From Sepioteuthis lessoniana (Eukaryota > Mollusca > Cephalopoda > Myopsida > Loliginidae), in assembly GCA_963585895.1 (NCBI GenBank), contig OY757915.1:87588081-87652080 (forward strand): 64,000 bases of DNA, written 5' to 3'. The stretch's first letter is position 1; the number at the start of each line of letters is the position of its first letter. A model generated the notes under the pieces. It made no database searches, was not told the DNA's origin, and saw only the letters and a list, made by a program, of their open reading frames with translations. Position numbers and translations under genes: made by a program. This document shows positions 1 to 11,330 of the stretch, one piece after another.

Positions 1-445
1 TCTTTTTGAGTAGTTCGATGTGTATTTCCACTTTGGGACCTTCCTCGAATCCTTCTAATTCTCTTGTCATATCGTTTATCCATTCAACCTTTTCGTTATG
101 CTTTTTCGGTTGCCAGATTTTTGTCCAAAATTGTTCGGTTTCTTTGGCGTTTGGTTGTTGGTATGTTTTTGTGTCATGCCCTCCCAATTGTTATTGTTTG
201 TTACTTTAAACCAAATAATTGCTTGAAATAACGGCAACTATATAATTGTATGCAATTTATTTTTATTATTAGATAGGAATTCTTGAAACCCTATATCAGT
301 TCGCAAATGTTTCATTTCAGGAAGAGTTTCTTGAAGCTATAATTTACAAACGTTTACCATAAGTTACTTGAAACCATATAATTGCTTGAAAAAACTAAAA
401 CCAACTGATTTCAACATTTAACAACCTATAGTGAATAAACCATTC
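1..445. other. AT-rich sequence without recognisable gene
   Basis: Only short open frames with no recognisable domain are present. I see no repeat family that recurs elsewhere in the window. Confidence 0.4.
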
Positions 446-634
446 ACACACGCACACACGCACACACATATACGTGTGTGTGTGTGTGGCATATATCTTA
501 TATATATGTACATATTTAAATATCAGTTTATATATATATAAATTTATATATATATATATGTATGTATATTTATCATATATTTATATACTTATATAAAACT
601 ATATACGTATAAATTTTATATATATATATATTCT

Positions 635-680
<46 letters not shown>
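446..680. repeat. CA/TG and TA microsatellites
   Basis: A CA-rich run turns at a tacgt centre into a TG run (446-488), so it can fold on itself as a hairpin. It is followed by several TA runs up to 680. Confidence 0.9.
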
Positions 681-682
<2 letters not shown>

Positions 683-713
683 TGTTTGAATTTAAACCTA
701 AACAAGGCGACTA

Positions 714-1249
714 GTGTTTTTGTTTGGCAAATCTGCCAACTCTATTTATGATTGTAATTCATTGTTTAAAATGTGGAATGAATCAATTAAAGATAAGATT
801 TCAACAATAAAAAAGTTATGTTTTTCTATTCTTGGTTTTGTAAGGTTTTTCTTTTTAGAAGAAAAAGACGACGAAGAAGGAAGTAAACAACAGCTTATGA
901 AATAAATAGCTGATCAATGGAGCGAATTCAAAAGTTTCGATTATGGTTTTCAGATGGGTGCACGTAGAGTACACATTACCCCGCTCCACTGATTGATCAT
1001 TGGCCCCTAGAAAGGTTGACAATGGGTGTAAAAATTATTTTACTAAAGCTGTACCTTAGCTGCTAATAAACCTTTCGAGAGAGAGTATTGATTGATAGAT
1101 TGATTAACAGCATATCAATTCATCTAGGGTTATTTTATGCCAAGAGGTTAGAGAATCACGTCAATTACACATTTGTATTTACATTTTTTGTGTAGTTTCT
1201 TTAGTGATTTTTGCACACGGTTATATATCAAGTCTCCAATCAAATACAG
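714..1249. other. No gene recognised
   Basis: Short frames only. At its right edge lies the left copy of the target-site duplication of the next SINE (1235-1249). Confidence 0.4.
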
Positions 1250-1478
1250 GGGTGCCCTCGTGGTTAATGCGATGGACTGCGGAATCGTAGTAAGCGAGTT
1301 CGAATTCCAGTCGCGCTATTATGTTCACTTTCGGAAAAATACTCTTGGAAGAGGTATGAACCCCCTTATCCTCCCACCTATGGGTTAAGTAGTACCACTA
1401 CTATTCTTCTAGAAGGAAGTGTTTGGTATTAAATAACCTACAAAGGTTGACATGCCATTAAACAAAGAAACCAAACCA
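1250..1478 (+). mobile_element. tRNA-derived SINE, family A
   Basis: The head is tRNA-like, with an A-box region (TGGTTAATGCG) and a B-box (GAGTTCGAATTCC) about 30 bp downstream. The tail ends in the family-A signature ggttgacatgccattaaac. A 15-bp target-site duplication with one mismatch flanks it (1235-1249 and 1479-1493, tccaat(c/t)aaatacag). Other family-A copies lie at 8693, 12057, 28648, 32464, 44533 and 51957. It is RNA polymerase III-type and non-coding, and needs a LINE to move. Confidence 0.8.
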
Positions 1479-1514
1479 TCCAATTAAATACAGATAATTT
1501 GTAAACAGATGTAT

Positions 1515-1590
1515 TTGACTCATAGATGGGATCCCAACAGGTACAACCACTTCGAGTCCAAATGGACCTGGGAGTAATTTTTCTTGTTCT
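1515..1590 (-). mobile_element. SINE family C fragment
   Basis: The block with gggatcccaacaggtacaac and acctgggagtaa matches the middle of family C in antisense. Only about 75 bp is recognisable; the rest up to 1880 is unassigned. Confidence 0.55.
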
Positions 1591-1879
1591 TCTCACTAAG
1601 AATATGAAGAACTCAAACGGCCAGCTAGCTTACTTTTTCTATTTTTTTCAAGTGGCTGCAGATAGTGAATTGGGATTGGGATATGTTGAGGTCAAGTACT
1701 TTTCACGGATTGCTTTCCACCAATACTCTTGATGCATCTTGATCGAGGTCTGAGGAGCATCCTGGTCTGGGTTCATCTCTCAGTGACGTATCGCCAGAAT
1801 GAAAAATATCCATAACCGCGAAGAAGATTAGAATGCTCTATTTTGTTATACAGTAATAACAAAGAAATAAATATAGTTT

Positions 1880-2745
1880 CTATTTCTTATAACAATACTT
1901 ATAACAATATTTGAAAATTTACTTAGCTTTCTAAATTGTAATTGTTTTTAATGTGTGTCGTCTTTTAAAAGTGCAAATATTTTTTTGAATTATGATTATC
2001 TTTTGAACATAATATTCTTTGGAAATTTAATTGAGTTTTGAAAATTTAAATATCTTTTGAAAGTGTAATTACCTTTGAAAGGGTAATTAGTTGTTATGGT
2101 CAAGGGGAGGTTCAAATGATGACACGACATAGAAATAAGTAATAAAAAATATATTGAAGGAAAATAGTACATACACAAATGATACCTGGGAGAAACCACT
2201 CCTCAGGTTAACAATCAGGAATATTAACGCTCTTGGTAACGGCTCGCTGAGACTCGACTGAGACAGAACCGAGACTGAGTCTGAGACTGACACTGAACCG
2301 AGACTGAGAGCTCAGTTGGTTTATGTCACATGAGGACGAGTCCATCTATAGGGGACACCCCAACATTAGTTTTTCCGAAATGTAATTATCTTTTGAAAAT
2401 TCATTTATCTTCTAGAAACGCAATTACATATATATATATAGTCGTAGGTTTTATTTTTCGAAATGTTATTGTCTTTTGAAAGTTTAATTATCATTGAAAA
2501 TAAGAGTCTTTTGAATTTGTAATTATCTTTGAAAGTAATTATATTTAGAAAATTTGATTATTCTTTGGAAATGTAATTACCTTTAAAATTGTAATTTCCT
2601 TTTCGAAATATTATAATCTTTTGAATCTGTAATTACCTTCGAAACTGTAATTACCTTTGTCTTTTTTTAAAGTAGTTATATTTTTAATATGTAATTATCT
2701 TTTGACACTATAATTAATTATCATATTTGATTCCTTCTTTTTTTA
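1880..2745. repeat. Degenerate minisatellite (about 20 bp unit)
   Basis: The motif gtaattatcttttgaaa recurs many times with substitutions and variable spacing. It is interrupted at 2093-2365 by a solo LTR. Confidence 0.65.
2093..2365 (-). mobile_element. Solo LTR, 273 bp, inside minisatellite
   Basis: Read on the minus strand the segment begins TGTTGGGGTGTCC and ends CCATAACA, the TG...CA ends typical of LTRs. It is flanked by a perfect 5-bp duplication TTAGT (2088-2092 and 2366-2370). Its composition and its CTGAGACT-rich stretch differ sharply from the surrounding AT-rich repeat. No internal gag/pol is present, so it is a solo LTR left by recombination. The family is unknown. Confidence 0.75.
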
Positions 2746-2843
2746 GGTTATGGCAGCGAAGATGAAGGTATTTTATACAATCCAGAATCACCAGGTAAAT
2801 GTTTTAAATTAGTCCTTGTTCTTTAAGCTATTGGGTATTATTC

Positions 2844-3215
2844 ATCATCATCATCATCTTGTCGCACTGCTAGCACGCTGACCCTTTCTCACCACCTGTC
2901 TCTATTGTCCATCCCTCCCGGTAGGTCTTCAAGGCTACATCCTGTATCTTCCCAGAGCTGTTGTATATAGGTTCTAGCTGGTCGTCCTGCTTTTGCTCGT
3001 CCATGTGAATGGGTCCACTGGAGTATGTCGCTTATGAGCTCGTCCCCACTTCTCCAGCAGTGTCCCGCATGTCTGGTTCGTCTAATTTGAATAGTTTTCG
3101 TGATGGGTGGTAGGTAGCCGTACAGCTGCTACTTTGTGGGGTGTTGCCTTCAGGATTTGTTCAATATTGCTCGCAGCATACTTGTGTAATTGCCGTCAAG
3201 CTTTTTCTCCATAGG
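2844..3215 (-). mobile_element. RTE-type LINE 3' fragment
   Basis: In reverse it encodes the C-terminal tail of the RT protein (the [10 protein letters not shown]...NKSWQQHP and [12 protein letters not shown] regions) with frame damage, and ends in ATG repeats (catcatcatcat at 2846). It is close in sequence to the full-length element at 38741-42655, and 5'-truncated. Confidence 0.85.
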
Positions 3216-3479
3216 AAACCAATTAGTCTTGAAAGCGATTTCAATTCACAAAAAGGGTGTCAAAATTGAGGCCTTGAGCCAAACTTAACTATGACAAATA
3301 TTTGCTGAAAAAAAACCTATTCAAAAATTCAAAAAATTACTTATGGCAGAAGAAACGACAGACACATTGATCACAAAAGCTACTTACAGTTATTTTCTTA
3401 GTGTTATATATCTCTTTCTCTCTCAAATTGGAATCAAACAGAAGCGTGGGTGGCTTTGCTCAGTCATAGGAGGAAAGTT

Positions 3480-3770
3480 GGAAAGGAGGAGATACTCTTT
3501 CATTTATTAACCGGGACTCTACCCTTCAACTGCTTAGGATACGTATTTCTCGAATCCTACGCCACAGTTTGTAACTCGATATCCACTCTTCCCACGCTCT
3601 ACTTTAGCAGTTATGATCTTTAACCTATCACCTGACAATCACGTTCTGCAAATGTTTGACACATCCACTATTCAGAGTGTCGAGGGTGGTGGCATCATTA
3701 CTTTACACTATTAATGGTCTTTTGCCTCGCTAACCATTACACCAAGCGAGGTGCCACTACCGTATGTTAA
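3480..3770 (-). mobile_element. tRNA-like SINE, family H
   Basis: In reverse the head reads cttggtgtaatggttagcg, a good polymerase III A-box. The body recurs in diverged form at 3845-3960 (shared gtcgaggg...ggcatcattac), so it is a dispersed repeat. I cannot place a convincing B-box. Confidence 0.5.
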
Positions 3771-3844
3771 AATTGAATGCATTGATATTTTTTCTTTTAA
3801 TTGAAATATTTTCTTTTTCTATGCTCTTGTTCGGTTGTGTACTT

Positions 3845-3960
3845 TACGAAATGTGATCCGTCACCCGTAAATTATGCTTCCGCGAATGTTTGTTACATAC
3901 GCTATCCAGGGTGCCGAGGGAAGTTGGCGTCATTACGTCTCATAATTCCTTTTGGTGGAA
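3845..3960 (-). mobile_element. Partial second copy of family H
   Basis: The segment from aatgtttgttacatacgct to ggcgtcattacgtctca is a diverged copy of 3640-3710. Confidence 0.45.
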
Positions 3961-4180
3961 TCGAAATATGGTTTTCCTGTAAGATCATTATAAATCTGAA
4001 GAATACATTCAAACTTTAAGACCATAGAAATTTATGCATAAAACAGCATCATTAATTGCCCAGTGTAATATCCTAAAGAATTTTAAAATGTTTCTCAGTT
4101 TTGACCATAACCTTTCTGGAATAAGATCGACAGGAAAATAAACCTGGATTTGTAATTAGAATAAATTTCCTAACTTCATA

Positions 4181-4500
4181 CGAGGTGTGTTCAAAAAGTA
4201 TTGAGGCTGCATTTATCAAAACAGAAATGAACAATGAATGAAACGTTAATTTTCTTCAAAATATTGGATGTGTTCAAAAAGTATCAAGACTGAAGCTGTA
4301 TTTACTTAAGCAGAAATAGGCCATGAGTGAAACGTTAATTTTCTTCCAAAAAGTCCTCTTGGCATTCAATACTTATATTCCACTGAGTTTCCCATTAGTC
4401 GGAGCATCTATTTTTGCTCTAGCGTGAAGCTGCGCCATTGTATATCTTTTAATGCCTTATCAATAGTTCTAGGTGTAACATTCAGAGATTCCTTTTTTTT
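4181..4500. mobile_element. mariner-type terminal fragment with internal duplication
   Basis: Starts tacgaggtgtgttcaaaaag, the characteristic end of mariner-type elements. A second, diverged copy of gtgttcaaaaagtat...gaaacgttaattttcttc starts at 4269, so about 80 bp is tandemly duplicated. No transposase frame remains. The ground from 4500 to 5035 shows nothing recognisable. Confidence 0.55.
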
Positions 4501-5035
4501 TGACTGAAAAAATAGAAGTAAGAAAAAAAAAAAAAATAGAACTGATTATATATTATCTTCTCAATATACTATTTTTAAAAATGGTGAAACTAATTTTTTA
4601 ACTGCAAGGGCTCCTGTGTTCGAACCTTTTCTTCTTTATTTCTTTATTGGGTATTCATTCTAGTCCCCATTTATTTGTTTATTTGTTTTATACATTATTT
4701 GACCTTCATTCCAAATAGTTTGATGTATTCCATTTTCTTCTTTAAAAAAAGTACAGTCATTCCCGATTTTTTTCAAGTCGTCTCAAATTACCACTTCCTA
4801 CCGGATGAATTTTAAACCTAAGGAAAAACTGAAAAATATATTTGCTGAAATGTAATAAAAACAAAAAGGAGACAAATATCAGTTCAAACCACCCGTAGAA
4901 TGATGGATTATAGCCAATTTCTGAATTTCAGACAACTCTGCCAAGGCCAAAAAATGTCTCGGCTAAGACTCTTATAATAAAACCTACAATTACTGATAAG
5001 GCGTAACGTTTACTGCCATAAGAAATGGGATCGGT

Positions 5036-5265
5036 GGCCACAATTCAAATCCTGGACAAGTCTATTTGCGTCTCACTTCGCGCTAATGCTCTTAGGGGCT
5101 GCACGAATCTATCTTTTCTTTCCCAGATATGAATGAATAGTAGAACAGACTGAGTTTTTTTAGCTTTGGTTACGTAATCAACTCATGAGAATGAAAAGCT
5201 CTGAATCCAAACTAGCTGCATCCCGCTTAAAAATTGACCTCGTGTTATATCCTTACTATGATTGA
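5036..5265 (+). mobile_element. SINE family B, 5'-truncated
   Basis: Carries the B-box area (aattcaaatcctggac), the actgagttttttt...agctttggtta middle and the cgcttaaaaattgacct tail of family B. The A-box half is degraded. Confidence 0.6.
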
Positions 5266-5519
5266 CTTTCGGTAATTTCATACACAACCTCAGTTAATAG
5301 CGTCTCACTACTGACTGGATAATCAAATTAGGGAATGTTAGTTAACGCATGCGTAGAAAGGGGGATCGATAGGTTAAACAATTTTTTGAAATTGTCATGA
5401 ACCTTCTAAAGATTAGAGAGGTTATCTTTGAACATCTGAAGAAAACACTGTGAATTGGTACAATCTTTCGATTAACATTCGGAACGATCATTCATCGTCT
5501 CAGACTGTTTTTTTTTTTT

Positions 5520-5645
5520 TTAGAGTAGATTAGTTCTTTAACTTGGTTAGACAACTAATCTAGGAGAAGGAAAACCAACTTTATCCCGCTTAAAGATTGA
5601 GCTTGTGTCACATCCTCCCCGCGGCAAAGGTATTGGTTAAATACA
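5520..5645 (+). mobile_element. SINE family B tail
   Basis: The 3' half only: ctaatctaggagaaggaaaa, cgcttaaagattgagcttg and tcctccccgcggcaaagg match the tail of the full copy at 10916-11205. Confidence 0.6.
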
Positions 5646-5744
5646 CACTTGTATAATGATAATGAACCGTCTCAGAATTTTCGACAGCATTTACAAGGCC
5701 GAAGAATACTTCCGTTCAAACATATGGAGAGAGCCAACAAAGAT

Positions 5745-6330
5745 GATTGTTGGGTTGGGTTTCATGGCATGTCAACGCTCGTGGGTTATTCAATGCCAAA
5801 TCCTGTTCATACTTATATATATATAATTTGACAACGAATAGTTTGTATGTAATATTATTTTTCAAAGAGGCAGAGTATATTTGTTTGCACACAGTTAAAA
5901 GGTTTCAAGTATTGCAGTTTAACATTAATAATTCTATTTAATATTAAAAAATTTCTAGTAAAAGGTTTCTGTCGCGCTAATAATTCTATTCAAAATTATT
6001 TATTTGTTAGCGCACAGTTAAATGGTTTTAAGCACTGCTATGTAATACCAATAATACAGTCAAACATTATTCATTTATTTGCTTACCGTTAAATGGTTTC
6101 AAGAATATCAAATGATTAAATAGTTCTATTTGACTAATAATAGGATTCTAACAGGTACTACCACTCCGAGTCAGAGTGGGCCCGGGAGTATGAAGGGGTA
6201 CTCAACACTCCCCAAAGCACTAGAACTGGAGCTTCACCGTCAGATGCTTTAGTGTCATTTCAGGACATTCGTTGTATAGGGTCTTACCTCTCCGCGGATA
6301 TGTTATCGGTATATTCTTCATCCACAGCCA
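5745..6330 (-). mobile_element. SINE family C, near full length
   Basis: Antisense on the plus strand. It starts with the conserved 3' tail (catggcatgtcaacgctcg...ttattcaatgccaaatcctg), continues through the cagttaaatggtttcaag repeats, the gtactaccactccgagtcag block and the cagatgctttagtgtcattt block, and ends in the degraded tRNA-like head near 6330. Confidence 0.75.
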
Positions 6331-6479
6331 ATTAGGCTCAAAAAAGATGATTTATATTGGTTGTAATATTGACAAAATCATAGCCGAAAGAGATGCTAAA
6401 ATGGTCCGTAATAATGGACCATTTTTTTATCTAAAATATTGAAAATATTAGTCTTATCCTTGTTGGCTTTATTACTATG

Positions 6480-6620
6480 TTTCAGTGTCCCATGTGTGAC
6501 ACTAAACTGCCTCCAGTGACGAAGCTCTAATTCTGGAGCTCTGGGGGTGTGTGAGTTATTTATTAGGATCCCATCTATAGGTCAAATAGATTTGTTTAAG
6601 ATAACATTTAAAATAATTAT
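6480..6620 (+). mobile_element. SINE family C fragment
   Basis: Carries gtgacactaaactgcctcca and ggatcccatctataggtcaa, the middle of family C, directly followed by a family-D SINE. Confidence 0.6.
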
Positions 6621-6621
6621 G

Positions 6622-7155
6622 AATAGTTAGAGTCTTCACCAGTGGTCCGGAAGACCAGGGTTCAATACTAGGTCGATTCATACCGAAGACTCCAAAATGG
6701 TACTTGATGCCTCCTTGTTTAACACTCAGCATTATCCTATTTACCCAACCCCTCCGCTCGGGCAGGATATGACACAAGGTCAATCTTTAAGCAGAGTTTA
6801 ATAGGTTTGAATTCAGAGTTTTCCTTCTCCTAGACTAGTTGCCTCACCAAGGCTGAAGACCCCAGTCTGCCCTACTATTTACCCATAGATGGAGGGAGAA
6901 TAATTAGATTCATACCTTTCCCAAAGGTATTAGTGCTATGTGAAATGCAATCAGTCTCGTTCAATATTTGAACTCGCGTCGCTGTGTCCATTTCCTACGA
7001 CGATAACCATTACACCACAGGCACCTCCACATTATAAGGTATGGAACAAAGGTAAGTGGAGCAACTCAGGAAAATGAGTAGTACCCTTTCCTACAGCTAT
7101 TGAAAAGGGAACCTTGGGGATGTCTTTGACTACGGTCAGCCAACTACTTTACATT
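6622..7155 (+). mobile_element. SINE family D, split by a family-B SINE
   Basis: Left half 6622-6735: tRNA-like head with agagtcttcaccagtgg and the B-box agggttcaatactagg, running to aacactcagcattat. Right half 7031-7155: aaggtatggaacaaaggtaa to tttgactacggtcagcc. Joined, they match the uninterrupted copy at 32680-32905. The interruption is a family-B SINE with a 6-bp duplication. Confidence 0.75.
6736..7029 (-). mobile_element. SINE family B nested in family D
   Basis: In reverse, the A-box tggtgtaatggttatcgtcg and B-box region (gagttcaaatattg) are followed by the family-B body and the tail gcccgagcggaggggttggg. The 6-bp cattat is present on both sides (6730-6735 and 7030-7035), marking the target-site duplication. 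Confidence 0.8.
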
Positions 7156-7344
7156 AATACATTGGCTCTTAAAGCAACAAATTGTGAAGTGTTTAGCAGT
7201 TTGAAATGATTCAGAAGATACATCTTTGAATCGTATTAGCGATACCTACTGTCTATAGTTCTGAGTCTAGCAGTCAGAAATTTCTTTTTTTCGTTACATT
7301 ATCATCGTTAAAGCGTGCAAACAGTGCGGATTCCTTTGACTCTT

Positions 7345-7965
7345 TCTTGCCCAGTCTGCTGGGTCTATAGAATACCTCAACTGCTTCTCTGCAAAGGATT
7401 AAGACGAGTTTCCTGGATATGACAGTAAATAATCTGATGGTGAGGTTCCAGTAATGCTTTGGGAAATGCAGAGTACCCCTTCATATCCATCGCTCCCAGT
7501 TCCACTCTGGATTGAAGTGGTAGCACCTGATAGGGCCCTATCTATGGTTCCAATAGCACTAAACTGTGTACTTATGCTAAACAGAATTGCTTGAAATAGA
7601 ACAGTTTTGACATTTAAACTGCGTATTTATGCTAAACTAAATTGCTTGAAATAGAACTGTTTTGACGTGTAAAGTACATACTTATGCTAAACTGAATTGC
7701 TTGAAATGGAACTGTTTTGTATGCTAAACTGAATTGTTTGAAATAGAACTGTTTTGATAAAAACTGTACTTATACTAAACTGAATTGATTGAATTAGAAC
7801 TGTTTGACTCAAATGAATAGCTTGAAATAGAAATGTTTTGACAATTACACTATGTACTTATGCTAAGCTGAATGGTTTGAAATAGAACTGTTAATTGTAT
7901 AAAAATGGATTTGGCAGTAAATAACCTACAAAGGTTGATATGCCATAAACACAAACAAACTTGAC
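7345..7965 (+). mobile_element. SINE family C with expanded internal repeat
   Basis: Head ttgcccagtctgctgggtct, then gatatgacagtaaataatctg and the gcacctgatagggccctatc block. At 7555-7900 a roughly 50-bp unit (cttatgctaaactgaattgc...gaaatagaactgttttgac) is repeated about seven times. The conserved tail aaataacctacaaaggttga closes it. Confidence 0.75.
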
Positions 7966-7969
7966 TCTC

Positions 7970-8090
7970 TCCGCCGCCCCCCATCCGTTCATATCGGACA
8001 TCGCTCTTCGTAAGTCCTCCGGACTATGTTGAGATCGCTTTCAGTTGGTGAGATATTGCTACTGAGATATATGAACTTGTCTACCTATTT
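7970..8090 (-). mobile_element. Short RTE-type LINE fragment
   Basis: In reverse it encodes a block resembling KVDKFIYLSSNISPTESDLNI, matching the region after the RT domain in the full element ([17 protein letters not shown]). About 120 bp remain. Confidence 0.6.
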
Positions 8091-8149
8091 CAAAAAAGTT
8101 ATGGACGCAATATTTGTTGTACATCCCATCAACCGGACGAGTGTGACAC

Positions 8150-8545
8150 AAGTCTTTTTTAAGGTGGATCTGGGCGCAGGATCATAGCCTAGACACGCCA
8201 GGGGGCTCCAAAAATGCCTCGGGCCCCGTCAGTATTCCCCTAAAAAGGGACACCTCAGGCGTCAGGCGATAAACCTAGCCCTCGGGAGAGGGTTAACGCT
8301 TGGGGGCGCCCCCCTCTGAGGCTCGAAGAGATCTGGTCTTAGCACGCGTGATATAATTGCTGGCTTTCCGGTACCCATGTCAGGCGGCCTTGACCGACTG
8401 TCCCCAAACCAAAACACACCCGATCTGATCCGCGTAGCAGCGAACACGGCCGGTCGAAGTACATCGTATGGTCGCCAATTATATACGGTACGAAAATCTA
8501 AAAAGAGAAGAAAAAGAGATGGATTTATACCAAGGGTGTGTGGGG
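8150..8545. repeat. GC-rich dispersed repeat E
   Basis: A sharply GC-rich block with ggggccc, gggggcgccccc and many CpGs in an AT-rich setting. Its right end (gtatggtcgccaattatata...cggtacgaaaatc) recurs at 14060-14110, so it is part of a dispersed element. A 126-codon minus-strand frame (8262-8642) crosses it but has no recognisable domain. The family is unknown. Confidence 0.5.
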
Positions 8546-8692
8546 GGGGACTGTTAGAATATAGTTTTGTGTGAAAAGCAACTACACATACAAAGATAAA
8601 AGATAAACATGTATTCAAATATTTTTGGTCACAGACTTTCAATGAAGTTGAATTAGGTAATATCTATAGCCTAAAAATATCGGTTAATTGGT

Positions 8693-8841
8693 AGGTTTCT
8701 TTGATTAATGCCATACCAACTTTCGTGGGTTACTTAATGCAAAAGCTATCTTGTAAAACATCTAACTTCTTGTTGAGGGGGAAAAGGGGGTTCATACCTT
8801 TCACAAGGGTATTGGTCCGAAAGTAAATGTAATAACACGAC

Positions 8842-8846
<5 letters not shown>
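8693..8846 (-). mobile_element. SINE family A, truncated
   Basis: In reverse it ends in the family-A tail (aagttggtatggcattaatc). The head is lost where the TA tract begins at 8847. Confidence 0.7.

Positions 8847-8902
<56 letters not shown>
8847..8902. repeat. (TA)n microsatellite
   Basis: Uninterrupted TA dinucleotides. A second, similar run lies at 9452-9511. Between them is AT-rich sequence with nothing recognisable. Confidence 0.95.
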
Positions 8903-8905
<3 letters not shown>

Positions 8906-9448
8906 GGTGGGTATGTGTAAATACCCGTTCTGCTTGTTCATTTATGTTCGATAAAGAGATAGATTTTCGTATAATTTTTGGTGTGAAAACTTGCTTGACG
9001 TAGTTTTAAAATATAGGTTATGTTAAATATTCATTAGACACCATGAAAAAAACAAAATATGCAAAATGGAAAATAAAAATAAAAAATTAAGAATTCTCCA
9101 GATCTAAACATTTTTAAGGGAACAGAATCTAAAAATACTCCCCATTCATACACACATTTTCTTTTGACATCGTTACCAAAAAATTTCAGACTAAAAAAAA
9201 AAAATCAATCATCGAATTTTAATAACACTTTCGATACTTACATAATAAAAGACGAACTAAAGAATAAGAAGATATTTCCACTTGGAATTTTGGAAGCAAC
9301 ATGTATTTTTTTAAGTATATCAGCTCATCTTTGAAAGAATTCCTTTTGGAAGTTTAAAAATAGGTTATCAACTCTTTAGTTTTATCAATTTTGTTTCGTT
9401 TTTTTAAAACTATTTAAAAAAAAAAACAGTTGCAAGAAAAACACACAG

Positions 9449-9514
<66 letters not shown>

Positions 9515-9739
9515 GAGAAGGACTCTCATTAAGCTTCGTCTAATCTGGCCAAATTGGGAAAATATTTTGTGAGAAAATTGCGCTTGATCAATTTTACAAG
9601 TACGGAGGACTTAAACGATTTGAATTCGAATTTTTTGAAAATTTAAACTTGTGACGTCTTGTATACGTTACAACTTCAGCCACTTTGCAAGCTCCTTTGC
9701 TCACAATTATCAAATGCTCAAATGCATTAGATAGGATTG

Positions 9740-10140
9740 AATGTTACTAAAGTAACATTTGATTAGATCTTAAGATAAGATTTAATAAAGACCATTTGTT
9801 TCTAAAGTAACATTTGATAAAATCATAAGATCATTTGACAAGATCTTAAGATAAGATTTCATAAGGCCATTTGTTAGTAAGGTAACATTTGATAAAATCA
9901 TAAGATTATTTGACAAGATCTTAAGATAAGATTCAATAAAGACCATTTGTTTCTAAAGTAACATTTGATAAAATCATAAGATCATTTGCCAAGATCTTAA
10001 GATAAGATTTCATAAGGCCATTTGTTAGTAAGGTAACATTTGATAAAATCATAAGATCATTTGATTAGATCTTAAGATAAGATTTAATAAGGCCATTTGT
10101 TAGTAAAGTAACATTTGATTAGATCATAAGATCAAGATAA
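9740..10140. repeat. 75-bp minisatellite, about 5.5 copies
   Basis: The word gtaacatttgat recurs at 9807, 9882, 9958, 10033 and 10108, spaced 75-76 bp. Two versions of the link (accatttgtttctaaag and gccatttgttagtaagg) alternate in the first four units, giving a partial 151-bp dimer. Confidence 0.85.
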
Positions 10141-10409
10141 ATACAATCAAATGGACTCACCATTCTCACAGAACGTTTCTTCTGTTTTTAATCCATGAAA
10201 AATAAACTAATCATGAACCTAAAATAAAACTTATTTTATTTAATAGCCAAAAGATTAGTCTCAGATTTTTTTTTCTCAAAAACGTCGTTAAACGAGTTGA
10301 GTGAAATTCCTTTGCCAGTGATAATATAAGAGTTTCATTTTTTGTTTGGGGCTTTTTGCTAGGGAATATTTTTGGTATAGAACTCTAAGACAATTATAAA
10401 TACACTGTT

Positions 10410-10890
10410 TATCATCATCAAGTCACGCTGATTATTTCTCACTATCCATCCTTATTATCCATCACTCCAGGCAGGTTCTATTGGCTGCATACAGTGTCCA
10501 TACATAAATGATGTAAGAAAGTCTTTGCTGGTGTGTTAATGAGTTCGTCCTTATTTTTCCAACAGTGCCTCGCATGTCTTGTCCGTCTTATTTGATGGTT
10601 TATGAGATGGGAGTCAAGCGGTCGCATAGCTACTGTTTTGTGGTGTGTTGCTTCCAGGATTTGTTTAAAACAACACGTAGGATTCTTGTGTAGTTTTTTC
10701 TTCTATGCGGGTTGTTAGGGTCTATGTAGTGCATCTATATAGTAGTATGGACACAGCTACCGCTTGGAAGAAATCTTGTTTTATTTTATCGGATAGATCA
10801 GACTTCCATATGATTGATAGTCTATCAATAGTATTCTATGCTTTCGGTGGGTGTATTTACGCATACACCGTTTAGTTGGCATAAACCGGA
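10410..10890 (-). mobile_element. RTE-type LINE 3' fragment
   Basis: In reverse it carries the damaged RT C-terminal tail, ending with atgatgat near 10415. It is more diverged than the copy at 2844. A family-B SINE sits just beyond its 5' end. Confidence 0.75.
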
Positions 10891-10915
10891 GGATTTTTGT
10901 CAATAAAATAGCATG

Positions 10916-11205
10916 CCCGTGGTGTAATGGTTATCGTCGTAAGAATTGGACACGGCGACACGAGTTCAAAACCTGGACGAGACTGATTGCATTTCACATA
11001 GCACTAATACCCTTGGGAAAGGTATGAATCCAATTATTCTCCCTCCAGCTATGGATAAATAGTAGGGCAGACTAGGTTCTTCAGCCTTGGTGAGGCAACT
11101 AGTCTAAGAGAAGGAATACTCTGAATTCAAACCTGTTAAATTCCACTTAAAAATTGACCTTGTGTCCTATCCTGCCCGAGCGGAGGGGTTGGTAAATATG
11201 ATATG
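10916..11205 (+). mobile_element. SINE family B, full length with 13-bp duplication
   Basis: Reference copy: head cccgtggtgtaatggttatc (A-box TGGTGTAATGG), B-box gagttcaaaacctgg, body with gtagggcagactagg and the cttaaaaattgacc tail, ending gaggggttggtaaatatgat. A perfect 13-bp duplication ataaaatagcatg lies at 10903-10915 and 11206-11218. Confidence 0.9.
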
Positions 11206-11330
11206 ATAAAATAGCATGTAATATTCAATTTATTTTACCCTCTAAATAATAGTTATGTTTGCTTGTTTGGGACCAATAACCGTTAAAACTTATTTTCGGC
11301 ATGAAAACTCCCCATAATCTGATTAACAGA

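Noticed and set aside
8262-8642. 126-codon minus-strand protein
   Set aside because: It spans the edge of a dispersed GC-rich repeat and AT-rich flank and has no recognisable motif.
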